Assembly (NCBI RefSeq): GCF_002838835.1
Contig: NZ_NHPP01000024.1
Span: 1 to 64,000 of the forward strand
DNA from: Siphonobacter sp. SORGH_AS_0500
GTDB lineage: Bacteria; Bacteroidota; Bacteroidia; Cytophagales; Spirosomataceae
DNA: 64,000 nucleotides
Direction: 5' to 3'
How positions within the stretch are numbered: position 1 is the stretch's first letter; each line of letters begins with the position of its first letter. The notes under the pieces are model-generated. The model saw only the letters and a program-made list of their open reading frames with translations, was not told the DNA's origin and made no database searches. Both the position numbers and the translations under genes were made by a program. Positions 34,940 to 41,989 of the stretch are shown here, piece by piece.

Positions 34940-36292
34940 TTAACGCCCAGTGGGCAGAGGAATCACGGGTAAGCTTTCATTTCCGCCTTCCGTGATGGAT
35001 TGAACGGCGAAGAAATAAGAGTCACGCGAGTAGGGGAGCGTAATCGACGTATCCGTCACGAAAAACTTCTTTTGCCAGAAAGGCTGATAGGTTTCCCGCA
35101 TTAACACATAATAGCCCTTCACTTTTCCGCTTTTCGGAGCTTTCCAATTCAGTTTAGCATAATTGGCCGATCCTTTTACTTCAATCTTGACCTCCTGAGG
35201 CATTTGTGGAGCTTTGGCTAAGTTCGCCAGGGCGGCCAGATTAACTCCGGCATTTTTACGGAGGTATTCAAAATCCATGAACTTGATCAAATCGCCGTAT
35301 TCTTTACCTTTTTCGGTATGAATATCCTGGTGTTGGTGATCAAAGTTTTCATTCATTTCGGTAATACGAACCGCCGCAAACCCACGATTGACAAAAGGCG
35401 TATGATCACCCCCGCGTTGAAAACGGTCGTTTCGGTAAATCAAAACCACTTCCAGATTTTCAACGTAACGTTCGCCCACCTCTTTCATGTAACGAGCTAA
35501 CTGACGCGTTTTTCCGTCGTTTTCCGCCCCAATGGACCGAATTGTAGCGGCCTGCTCGGCAGTCTGGTAGGCGGGTAAGCCTTCACTGAAAACCCGAAGT
35601 CTCGTGTTATCAATAACACTCATTTCACTTCCGGCTGAGGAACCCATGGTATCGTTATTGAGAATGGCTTCCAGATTCCATTTTTTATCAACGGCCTGTT
35701 GAGCATAATAATCCGCTCCGTATAAACCCTGTTCTTCTCCGCTCACAATCAAAAAGACAAGGGTAGCCGGAAATTTGGCCTGAGCCATAACCCGAGCCAG
35801 CTCCAAAGCCGTGGCTACTCCAGACGCATCGTCATTGGCACCGGGCGAATCAATATCCCGGTTCATAATATCGAAAGCACGGGAATCGATGTGGGCAGAA
35901 ATGACAAAAACGCGATCATCCGCAGGATCGGTGCCTTTTAAGGTAGCGACGACATTGGCAATTTCGTGTTCCTTATCAATCCGGCGACCGTCGGGTTTTA
36001 AGGTCCAGCTTTGTAGTTCTGCGGTTAAACGGCCACCGGAGTTTTTAGCGTAAGATTGAAATTTGGAAAGCGTCCATCGACGAGCCGCTCCAATTCCTTT
36101 TGTGGCATCCGTGACTGAACTCATGGTGTGACGAGAGCCAAAGGAAACCAGTTTTTCTACACTGGCTTTCATGGAATCTGCCGAAATAGCTTTGACATAA
36201 CGCTCAATTTCCGGGTCGCGATTCACTATTTCCTGAGCATGACTAACAAGTGGGAGGAAGAAAGCTCCGAGGAGCAGGTAACGTTTGAACAT
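34940..36292 (-). CDS. M28-family zinc metallopeptidase, secreted
   Basis: A 450-residue aminopeptidase-like enzyme with a signal peptide (to about residue 20, ...LVSHAQ). The co-catalytic zinc ligands of family M28 are visible: His134 (ISAHIDSR), Asp in GANDDASG (about 154), the Glu pair SGEEQGLYG (186-187), Asp214 (NNDTMG) and a C-terminal His in GGDHTPF. A fibronectin III-like domain follows from about residue 365 (VKIEVKGSANYAKLNWKAPKSG, split as VKIEVKGSANYAKL and NWKAPKSG). It probably acts in the periplasm or outside the cell on peptides. Confidence 0.92.
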   Translation of the reverse strand: MFKRYLLLGAFFLPLVSHAQEIVNRDPEIERYVKAISADSMKASVEKLVSFGSRHTMSSVTDATKGIGAARRWTLSKFQSYAKNSGGRLTAELQSWTLKPDGRRIDKEHEIANVVATLKGTDPADDRVFVISAHIDSRAFDIMNRDIDSPGANDDASGVATALELARVMAQAKFPATLVFLIVSGEEQGLYGADYYAQQAVDKKWNLEAILNNDTMGSSAGSEMSVIDNTRLRVFSEGLPAYQTAEQAATIRSIGAENDGKTRQLARYMKEVGERYVENLEVVLIYRNDRFQRGGDHTPFVNRGFAAVRITEMNENFDHQHQDIHTEKGKEYGDLIKFMDFEYLRKNAGVNLAALANLAKAPQMPQEVKIEVKGSANYAKLNWKAPKSGKVKGYYVLMRETYQPFWQKKFFVTDTSITLPYSRDSYFFAVQSITEGGNESLPVIPLPTGR

Positions 36293-36433
36293 ACGATCTC
36301 AAAAGTATTGGTCAGTGATGAAGCAAAGTAATACTTCTGAGCTCATTCCGATGGGAGAATAGATGGGCTGGGGAATTTAGGATGGAAAACCCTGAAGAAA
36401 GGCTACGAATGTCAGTATAGCTATAAAACAAAA
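36293..36433. other. Short spacer between the M28 gene and the candidate RNA unit
   Basis: Holds the M28 promoter. A minus-strand TACTTTTG (36300-36307) matches TAnnTTTG but is so close to the ATG that the message would be almost leaderless. Nothing else was recognised. Confidence 0.35.
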
Positions 36434-36460
36434 TAAGGCCGAGCGAAACGCTCAACCTTA
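36434..36460 (-). terminator. Intrinsic terminator of the candidate RNA unit
   Basis: On the minus strand the RNA forms a 12-pair stem (UAAGGUUGAGCG / CGCUCGGCCUUA, with two G-U pairs) closed by a UUU loop and followed by UUUUGUUUU. The two G-U pairs become mismatches on the plus strand, so this signal is directional. Confidence 0.8.
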
Positions 36461-36791
36461 TCCCACTTAACCTCTAAACCTATTTTACTATGAAAAAACG
36501 CTAACCTCTTGTGAATAATACGACACGGCCTCTTTCACTTATCTTTCCTTCGTGTCTGGTTTTGGAACTCTTCACTAGTAAACATAGTTCCAAAAAATGC
36601 ATTCCAAAGAGAACAAATCCTGCGAAATGAAATTTCTGCAATTTCGCTAAAGCTTTCGAAAAGAAACTATTTTTTGAAAACTTAATTTTATTGAGAAATC
36701 AAATCTTCAACTTCTTTTCTGGTAACTACCACAAAGTTACAAATCATTTCTGATACTTCCTGGTATTTTACAATTTACTTGTCCTCGTTTG
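36434..36791 (-). ncRNA. Candidate structured small RNA (about 355 bases), family unknown
   Basis: A minus-strand unit bounded by a near-consensus promoter (36798-36829) and a directional terminator (36434-36460). Between them are three perfect local stems in series: 36622-36647 (GCGAAAT/ATTTCGC), 36561-36594 (TTTGGAACT/AGTTCCAAA, 9 pairs) and 36522-36556 (GACACG/CGTGTC). AGAGGTTA occurs twice (about 36501-36508 and 36470-36477). The only plausible peptide is 19 residues (MICNFVVVTRKEVEDLISQ, 36688-36747), so a non-coding RNA or an RNA with a tiny ORF is favoured. I saw no tmRNA, RNase P or SRP RNA signature. On the plus strand, a five-codon ATG ORF at 36490-36504 is probably incidental. Confidence 0.5.
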
Positions 36792-36797
36792 ACATTA

Positions 36798-36829
36798 CAA
36801 ATGTAGATACACTAATTTAAAAGTCCAAA
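36798..36829 (-). promoter_or_regulatory. Bacteroidota promoter, TTTG-N20-TACATTTG
   Basis: On the minus strand, TTTG (36826-36829) is followed after exactly 20 bases by TACATTTG (36798-36805), close to the TTTG-N19/20-TAnnTTTG consensus of the primary sigma factor. It points into the AT-rich region between pth and the M28 gene, where no protein of normal size is encoded. Confidence 0.7.
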
Positions 36830-37003
36830 CTTGGAAAATTACAATTTCAAAATATTATTCGGAATAATATCCTATTTTAAAAGCACTATTACGAAAAATT
36901 TGATACAAAAAGACCGCTAGGTAAAATATTATATGGATAAATATGGAATAAAGTTCCTGAAAATATTACTTTCCAAAAATTGAAAATTCTTTAATAAGTA
37001 CAA

Positions 37004-37564
37004 TCATTCGTTAAAATTATTCATCGTCTTGTCAATTCCTAAAGTGCAAAAAGACAAAAGAATGTCAATGCATTTATCCAGACGCTCGGGAATTAACTCT
37101 AATTCAGCTTTCGGAAATTCACCCAAAACGTAATCTGCCTGTCGTCCTTTCGGGAAATCGCCTCCGACACCAAACCGTAAACGAGCGTATTGATCCGTAC
37201 CAAAAATTTCCTGAATATTTCGTAACCCGTTGTGCCCGCCGTGCGATCCTTTGGAACGAACGCGAAGTTTTCCGAAGGGAAGGGCAATGTCATCCGTAAT
37301 AGTTAACGTATTTTCAATGGGAATTTTTAATTCCTTCATCCAGTAGTTAATCGCCTTCCCGCTCAGGTTCATGTACGTAGTAGGCTTGATCAGGTATATC
37401 GTACGACCTTTATACTTGAGTTCGGCTCCGTAAGCCAGTCGGCCTATATCAAATTTTAATCCTTCCTGAGCCGCCAGCCGATCCAGAACCATAAACCCGA
37501 TGTTATGACGGGTCAGGGCATATTCCGGGCCAATGTTTCCCAGACCCGCGATGAGATACTTCAT
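37004..37564 (-). CDS. pth: Peptidyl-tRNA hydrolase
   Basis: A 186-residue enzyme that frees tRNA from stalled peptidyl-tRNA. Family residues are all present: the opening [21 protein letters not shown] (split: [21 protein letters not shown]) with the catalytic His about residue 20; [13 protein letters not shown] with the substrate-binding Asn; [28 protein letters not shown] ([24 protein letters not shown]). Full length for Pth. Monocistronic in appearance; the stop lies next to the AT-rich RNA-bearing region. Confidence 0.97.
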   Translation of the reverse strand: MKYLIAGLGNIGPEYALTRHNIGFMVLDRLAAQEGLKFDIGRLAYGAELKYKGRTIYLIKPTTYMNLSGKAINYWMKELKIPIENTLTITDDIALPFGKLRVRSKGSHGGHNGLRNIQEIFGTDQYARLRFGVGGDFPKGRQADYVLGEFPKAELELIPERLDKCIDILLSFCTLGIDKTMNNFNE

Positions 37565-37660
37565 GTATTTTTAGATTAAACGGATAAATTTCTTTGGCAC
37601 ATTGTACAGAAGATCAACGCATCCGCAATTATTTCGCAATTGAAAAGCGAATTTCGCCCC

Positions 37661-37680
37661 TTAGGATTCCTAAATCCTAA
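37661..37680. promoter_or_regulatory. Perfect inverted repeat upstream of pyrR
   Basis: TTAGGATT and AATCCTAA are separated by CCTA and end 26 bases before the pyrR ATG. It could be an operator or a small 5' hairpin. A TAATTTTG at 37692-37699 (TAnnTTTG) lies between it and the start, which would place the operator just upstream of the -7 element, but it would also make the mRNA nearly leaderless. Confidence 0.4.
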
Positions 37681-37706
37681 TTTCGTTTGCCTAATTTTGC
37701 CATCCT

Positions 37707-38243
37707 ATGCAGCGACGATTGCTTCTTGCCAGTCCCTTGTTGGAAATCACAATTAGTCGATTGTGCCAACAACTTATTGAGAATCACCAATTATTTGCAG
37801 ATACCGTTATTCTGGGTCTGCAACCCCGGGGTATTCATCTGGCCCAACGAATTCATCAGGAACTACAACAGACCACCGGAACGACTATCCCTTTCGGTTG
37901 GCTCGACGCTACTTTTCACCGGGACGACTTCCGCCGCCGGGAGTCAATCGTTCGTCCGAACCAGACTAAAATTCCTTTTACCATTGAAGGGAAAAAGGTA
38001 ATTCTGGTGGACGACGTGATTGCGACAGGTCGGATGGTACGGGCCGCTCTGGATGCCATGACCTTCTTTGGTCGCCCGGAACGCATTGAACTGGCGGTAT
38101 TGATTGACCGTCGATACAATCGTGATATTCCTCTCGCTCCAGATTACGTAGGTATGAAAGTCAACACGCTCGATACGCAGCGGGTAATCGTGGAATGGAA
38201 AGAACAAGGCCACGAGAAAGACGGTATTTGGCTCAGTGATTAA
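37707..38243 (+). CDS. pyrR: PyrR-type uracil phosphoribosyltransferase / pyrimidine regulator
   Basis: A 178-residue type I phosphoribosyltransferase. The PRPP loop is VILVDDVIATGRMVRAALDAM (VILVDDVIATGR, MVRAALDAM), close to the PyrR form VILVDDVLFTGRTVRAALDA. The N terminus (LLEITISRLCQQLIENHQLF, then VILGLQPRGIHLA) and IELAVLIDRRYNRDIPLAPDYVG (ELAVLIDR, LPI-like) also match PyrR. In Firmicutes it attenuates pyr transcription by RNA binding and has weak UPRTase activity. It sits directly upstream of pyrB, with an intrinsic terminator in between. Confidence 0.92.
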   Translation: MQRRLLLASPLLEITISRLCQQLIENHQLFADTVILGLQPRGIHLAQRIHQELQQTTGTTIPFGWLDATFHRDDFRRRESIVRPNQTKIPFTIEGKKVILVDDVIATGRMVRAALDAMTFFGRPERIELAVLIDRRYNRDIPLAPDYVGMKVNTLDTQRVIVEWKEQGHEKDGIWLSD

Positions 38244-38257
38244 TGGAATAGATGTTT

Positions 38258-38289
38258 CCCCCTCCGATCTTTTTGAGGGGGCTTTTTTT
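38258..38289 (+). terminator. Intrinsic terminator between pyrR and pyrB (possible attenuator)
   Basis: CCCCCTC / GAGGGGG with a 10-base loop, then a T7 run, 15 bases after the pyrR stop and about 50 bases before the pyrB start. Because pyrB has little room for its own promoter, the hairpin may be a conditional (attenuation) site. I did not find a clear PyrR-binding loop or an alternative antiterminator stem. Confidence 0.75.
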
Positions 38290-38339
38290 GAATACACCAT
38301 TTGTTTTCGCTCATCAACGGAAACTTAATTTATACGAAC

Positions 38340-39260
38340 GTGCTAAGTACAAGACATTTACTAGGCATTAAAGACCTCACTGAAGAGGATATTCAGCTCA
38401 TCTTCCAAACCGCGGACGAGTTTAAGGAAGTGCTCAATCGCCCCATTAAGAAGGTTCCTTCCCTGCGTGACCTTACCATTGCAAACGTCTTTTTTGAAAA
38501 CTCTACGCGTACCCGTCTGTCGTTTGAGCTGGCCGAAAAACGTCTTTCTGCTGACGTAATTAATTTTTCATCTTCAGGAAGTTCGGTAAAAAAAGGGGAG
38601 ACCCTGCTGGATACGGTGAATAACATCCTGTCTATGAAAGTAGATCTGATCGTGATGCGTCACAGTTCACCCGGAGCACCGCATTACCTGTCTACACGCA
38701 TTCCTGCTAATGTGGTAAATGCGGGCGACGGTACGCACGAACACCCCACGCAGGCCTTGCTGGATGCATTTTCCATTCGTGAAAAACTGGGTGATGTGGC
38801 GGGTAAGAAAGTGGCGATCATTGGCGATATTTTACACTCTCGCGTAGCACTTTCGAATATTTTCTGTCTGAAAAAACTGGGTGCCGAAGTAATGGTTTGC
38901 GGTCCGAGCACGTTGATCCCTCGGTACATTCGTGATCTGGGGGTCATCGTTTCGCATGACGTTCGCGAAGCCTTACGCTGGTGCGACGTAGCGAACGTAC
39001 TACGGATTCAACTGGAACGTTTGCAGGTGAAGTACTTTCCAAGTCTGCGGGAATATTCGTTGTATTATGGCATAACCAAAGCCATGCTGGATGAACTGGA
39101 TAAACCTATTGTATTAATGCACCCCGGCCCCATTAACCGTGGGGTGGAGTTAAGCTCCGATGCCGCTGATTCTCCTGAGCATTCTATTATTTTGAATCAG
39201 GTAGAAAATGGCGTAGCTACGCGGATGGCAGTGTTATACCTATTGGCTGCTCAGCGTTAA
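38340..39260 (+). CDS. pyrB: Aspartate carbamoyltransferase catalytic subunit
   Basis: A protein of about 306 residues, catalysing carbamoyl phosphate + aspartate to carbamoyl aspartate, the committed step of pyrimidine synthesis. FENSTRTRLSFELAEKRLSADV (FENSTRTRLSFE) is the carbamoyl-phosphate site, HPTQALLDAFSI (HPTQ) and the aspartate-loop HPGPINRGVEL are intact. The start is GTG 38340 (V/M-LSTRHLLGIKDL), which gives the normal family N terminus; an in-frame TTG at 38301 would add residues unlike the family. No regulatory-subunit gene (pyrI) is nearby. Confidence 0.95.
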   Translation: MLSTRHLLGIKDLTEEDIQLIFQTADEFKEVLNRPIKKVPSLRDLTIANVFFENSTRTRLSFELAEKRLSADVINFSSSGSSVKKGETLLDTVNNILSMKVDLIVMRHSSPGAPHYLSTRIPANVVNAGDGTHEHPTQALLDAFSIREKLGDVAGKKVAIIGDILHSRVALSNIFCLKKLGAEVMVCGPSTLIPRYIRDLGVIVSHDVREALRWCDVANVLRIQLERLQVKYFPSLREYSLYYGITKAMLDELDKPIVLMHPGPINRGVELSSDAADSPEHSIILNQVENGVATRMAVLYLLAAQR

Positions 39261-39351
39261 TAGATTCATCGCGTTCGTTAATCGAATGCGTAGGGAAGGG
39301 GTAGTCATACCTGTAATAATAGATTGACTAATAATTGATTTTGTGCGGATT

Positions 39352-39371
39352 AGACGCGATCAATCGCGTCT
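39352..39371. repeat. AGACGCGAT palindrome (dispersed repeat)
   Basis: AGACGCGAT and ATCGCGTCT separated by CA form a perfect 9-base inverted repeat followed by CTAC. The same word occurs at 13231 (GAGACGCGATTAATCGC) and in the nested repeat at 15090-15194. Confidence 0.75.
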
Positions 39372-39380
39372 CTACAGTAA

Positions 39381-39407
39381 AAAAGGGATCGAATTTCGAT
39401 CCCTTTT
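39381..39407. terminator. Bidirectional terminator after pyrB
   Basis: A perfect stem AAAAGGGATCGAA / TTCGATCCCTTTT followed by CTTTTTT. It lies between the convergent ends of pyrB and the TauE-like gene. Confidence 0.85.
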
Positions 39408-39452
39408 CTTTTTTATCTACATATAACCCAAAACAAATAAACTCCAAACGCT

Positions 39453-40418
39453 CTACCCAATCAGTCGTTTTAAGCTAGCTAGGATCACCACAATACCTAC
39501 CATAATCATCATGGCCTTGAGGGGTAACTTACTGGCCAGACGAGCCGCGATGGGAGCCGCAATCACTCCTCCGAGAATTAAGCCCAGGATTACCTGCCAC
39601 TGCGAAAGTCCGATGACTAAAAAGAAAGTCAAGGAAGAAGAGAAGGAGATAAAGAATTCAGCCAGATTGACCGAGCCAATGGTATACCGGGGATGCCGAC
39701 CCGAAGCAATCAGAGTAGATGAAACGATAGGTCCCCAGCCGCCACCGCCAATGGAGTCCATAAATCCACCAAACCAGGCCAGGGGGCCAATCATTTTGAT
39801 CGGGTTCTTTTTCTGACGCTTGATGAGGGCTTTGCGGATAATGACGATCCCCAGGATGAGGGTATAAACGGAGACGGCGGGTTTTACGTAGTCCATGTAT
39901 TCTTCCAGCACCGAAGAAAGCAAATAAGCCCCTAATACCGCTCCAATGACGCCGGGAATCAGAATAACTTTAAATAGCTTGGCATTCACGTTGCCGTATT
40001 TCAGGTGCATATAACCCGAAACGCCGCTGGTAAATATTTCGGAAGTATGGACACTCATGGAAATCACGGAAGGGGAAACGCCTACGCCAGCCAGAAAAGT
40101 AGCGGCTGAAACGCCATACGCCATGCCCAGAGCTCCATCTACCATCTGAGCCAGAAAGCCACCGAGAACATACCACAGAATATCAACGGTAATAGAATTG
40201 AAAGCGGTAATGATGTTCTCTACTGTCAGAAATTTGAAGATCAAATGACCAACAATCATTAATGCCAGGGCATTAACTATATGAATAAAAACCTCCGCAG
40301 GTTTACGTTCTCTTTTCCAGAGCGTAATGATGGCTTCTTCAAACGGGTTTTTTCGACGCACTTTAGCTTTCGAAGGTCTAGGTTGGGTCGATTGAATGAG
40401 GTCTGGCGTGGATTCCAT
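39453..40418 (-). CDS. TauE/SafE-family permease (sulfite/organosulfur anion transporter-like)
   Basis: A 321-residue polytopic inner-membrane protein with about eight hydrophobic segments. Characteristic TauE/SafE pieces are DILWYVLGGFLAQMVDGALGMAYGV (GGFLAQMVDGALGMAYG), GMDS-like FGGFMDSIGGGGWGP and the final KLPLKAMMIMVGIVVILASL (LPLKAMMIMVG). The family exports or imports small sulfur-containing anions; the substrate here is unknown. The start ATG 40418 (MESTPDLIQ) was chosen because the longer frame adds a non-conserved stretch through the promoter. Confidence 0.88.
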   Translation of the reverse strand: MESTPDLIQSTQPRPSKAKVRRKNPFEEAIITLWKRERKPAEVFIHIVNALALMIVGHLIFKFLTVENIITAFNSITVDILWYVLGGFLAQMVDGALGMAYGVSAATFLAGVGVSPSVISMSVHTSEIFTSGVSGYMHLKYGNVNAKLFKVILIPGVIGAVLGAYLLSSVLEEYMDYVKPAVSVYTLILGIVIIRKALIKRQKKNPIKMIGPLAWFGGFMDSIGGGGWGPIVSSTLIASGRHPRYTIGSVNLAEFFISFSSSLTFFLVIGLSQWQVILGLILGGVIAAPIAARLASKLPLKAMMIMVGIVVILASLKRLIG

Positions 40419-40435
40419 GCAGTATTGTTTACCTA

Positions 40436-40475
40436 CAAAAATAGTAGAGTATTTACTACTCCACCAAATTAGTAG
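40436..40475 (-). promoter_or_regulatory. Promoter of the TauE-like gene with TAGTAG/CTACT dyads
   Basis: On the minus strand TTTG (40465-40468), a 21-base spacer and TATTTTTG (40436-40443) make a near-consensus promoter. TAGTAG (40442-40447), ACTACT (40455-40460) and TTAGTAG (40469-40475) form inverted half-sites spread over the promoter itself. This is a likely repressor-binding site; an Rrf2-type sulfur regulator is one possibility, given the neighbour, but no regulator gene is adjacent. Confidence 0.55.
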
Positions 40476-40563
40476 AATAATATATTCACGATTTAACAAA
40501 TCCTTAAGCTTGCAGACGACGCTGGTAGATGTGTAATGGTCTGTATTTTAGATGGTTATGGTA

Positions 40564-40612
40564 ATTTTCATAAAAAAGGGAGCTTCCTGAAAGCTCCCTT
40601 TTTTATGAAAAT
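40564..40612 (-). terminator. Intrinsic terminator of the MscS gene
   Basis: A perfect 22-base stem with a 5-base loop (CCTGA), core AAAAAAGGGAGCTT / AAGCTCCCTTTTTT, just beyond the mechanosensitive-channel stop codon. It can act on both strands. Confidence 0.9.
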
Positions 40613-40623
40613 TAAAATGATCG

Positions 40624-41427
40624 CTACTGTTTGATGTAAATCACTTTTTGTGCGGCCTGAATGCCATCCTGATCAAATTGCCGTTTGATTTGTTCCTGCA
40701 TAAAGTAATAAGTATCCCAGTAATGAGCAGGAGTGGTCCAGACACGAACATCGTAAGTAGCCGAATCGGGCTGAAGTTTGGTTAGTAACACATCGTGTGG
40801 TCGGTCTTTCAGAGCATGAGGGCAAGCGTCTACTGCTTTCTGAATGGCCGATTTGGTGGCTTCCAAGGTATTCTGACTTCCCACCCCAAAGACCATATCC
40901 ACCCGGATTATACCTTTGCCGGAAATATTCGTTAAAGGGCTGGTCGATAGGGGCCCGTTGGGGATAATGATGGTTTTATTATCGGGAGTAACTAAAATGG
41001 TGTTAAAAATCTGAATGGCTTCCACGACCCCTGTAAATCCCTGTGCTTCTATCAAGTCACCCACCCGAAAAGGTTTAAAAATCAGAATCAACACGCCTCC
41101 TGCAAAGTTCGCCAGACTTCCCTGCAAGGCCAGCCCTACGGCTAAACTCGCCGCACCCAGAATGGCTACAAAAGAGGTCGTTTCAATCCCCAGAATGCCC
41201 GCACAGCTCAGCAGAAGCATGACATTCAGTAGGACATTAATCATGGAAGAAAGAAAAGGTTGTACGTCCCGATCGATCTTACTTTGATTCATGCGACTGG
41301 ACAAAAACCGGATCAATTTTCCGATGATAAAACGACCGATCAGAAATGTAGCTAAGGCAAGTAATACTTTCCCGCCGTATTGGGAAATAGCCAGAAGGGC
41401 AACGTTTTTAGCGTTTTCTAAATCCAT
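40624..41427 (-). CDS. Small-conductance mechanosensitive channel (MscS family)
   Basis: A 267-residue inner-membrane channel that opens under membrane tension. Three transmembrane helices occupy about residues 18-105. The pore helix TM3 has the Gly/Ala-packed SFVAILGAASLAVGLALQGSL (FVAILGAASLAVGLALQGS) and is followed by the beta domain (FKPFRVGDLIEAQGFTGVVEAI, IIIPNGPLSTSPLTN). The length is typical of minimal MscS. Start ATG 41427. Confidence 0.95.
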   Translation of the reverse strand: MDLENAKNVALLAISQYGGKVLLALATFLIGRFIIGKLIRFLSSRMNQSKIDRDVQPFLSSMINVLLNVMLLLSCAGILGIETTSFVAILGAASLAVGLALQGSLANFAGGVLILIFKPFRVGDLIEAQGFTGVVEAIQIFNTILVTPDNKTIIIPNGPLSTSPLTNISGKGIIRVDMVFGVGSQNTLEATKSAIQKAVDACPHALKDRPHDVLLTKLQPDSATYDVRVWTTPAHYWDTYYFMQEQIKRQFDQDGIQAAQKVIYIKQ

Positions 41428-41712
41428 TTTGGATTACTATTAAGGGTAAAGGCTGCTTTTAAATCGAGGTAATATTAAAGCTTATTATCTAATATGATAA
41501 CTAATATCAATATTTATTAGTAAACGGTACGTTTGGCTCTGATACAGAATTGGTAAAAAGAGGGGGGATTTTTGAACTAAAAAAGCTAAAGCTGCTTTTA
41601 AAAAGTAAAACTCTGATTGTCAAATATTTAAAATATTTAACATATAAAAGTATATTAATCTACTTATTTTATAGGATAAATAGTTTTAATTTGCTGTATC
41701 AACCGAAACGCC

Positions 41713-41952
41713 ATGAACAATCCTATTATTGACTTAAAAATTCAGGGTAATTCCAGCCGCCTGCTGGTATATGAAGTACTGAATGCCGTTAGCCGCCGAA
41801 AAGGGAATCGCGTTCGCCAGGTCGATTTCGATTATCAGGAGCATACCCAACGCGGCATCATCAAAGTGGAGCTACATGAACCTGAACAAGTATTAATTCG
41901 AAGAATAATGGCCGTTTCCGGCGTTTCTAAAGTGTTCCCGATTACCGCATAA
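41713..41952 (+). CDS. Small conserved-looking hypothetical protein
   Basis: A 79-residue protein (MNNPIIDLKIQGNSSRLLVYEVLNAVSRR opening in two parts: MNNPIIDLKIQGN, RLLVYEVLNAVSRR). Alternating beta and amphipathic helix with ...GVSKVFPITA at the end suggests a compact alpha/beta fold. No family was recognised. It ends 37 bases before the sterol-desaturase gene and is likely co-transcribed with it. Normal codon use compared with the AT-rich DNA upstream supports it as real. Confidence 0.6.
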   Translation: MNNPIIDLKIQGNSSRLLVYEVLNAVSRRKGNRVRQVDFDYQEHTQRGIIKVELHEPEQVLIRRIMAVSGVSKVFPITA

Positions 41953-41989
41953 GATTACCCAATTTTTTGCGTACATAACCATAAATTCT

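Noticed and set aside
36490-36504. A five-codon plus-strand ORF preceded by a leader-like AACCTCTAAACC tract
   Set aside because: It looked like the truncated start of a gene, but no downstream coding continuation exists and the promoter and terminator signals point the other way.
36434-36829. tmRNA or RNase P RNA as the identity of the candidate RNA
   Set aside because: No tRNA-like 3' end or tag frame was found, nor the conserved RNase P core words, despite the similar length.
37692-37699. TAATTTTG as the pyrR promoter
   Set aside because: It matches TAnnTTTG, but would place the transcription start at or within a few bases of the ATG, with no TTG at the right distance, so I did not list it as a promoter.
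41550-41732. A 60-residue Lys/Leu/Tyr-rich ORF upstream of 41713
   Set aside because: It is driven by extreme A/T content and overlaps the better-supported 79-residue gene in another frame.
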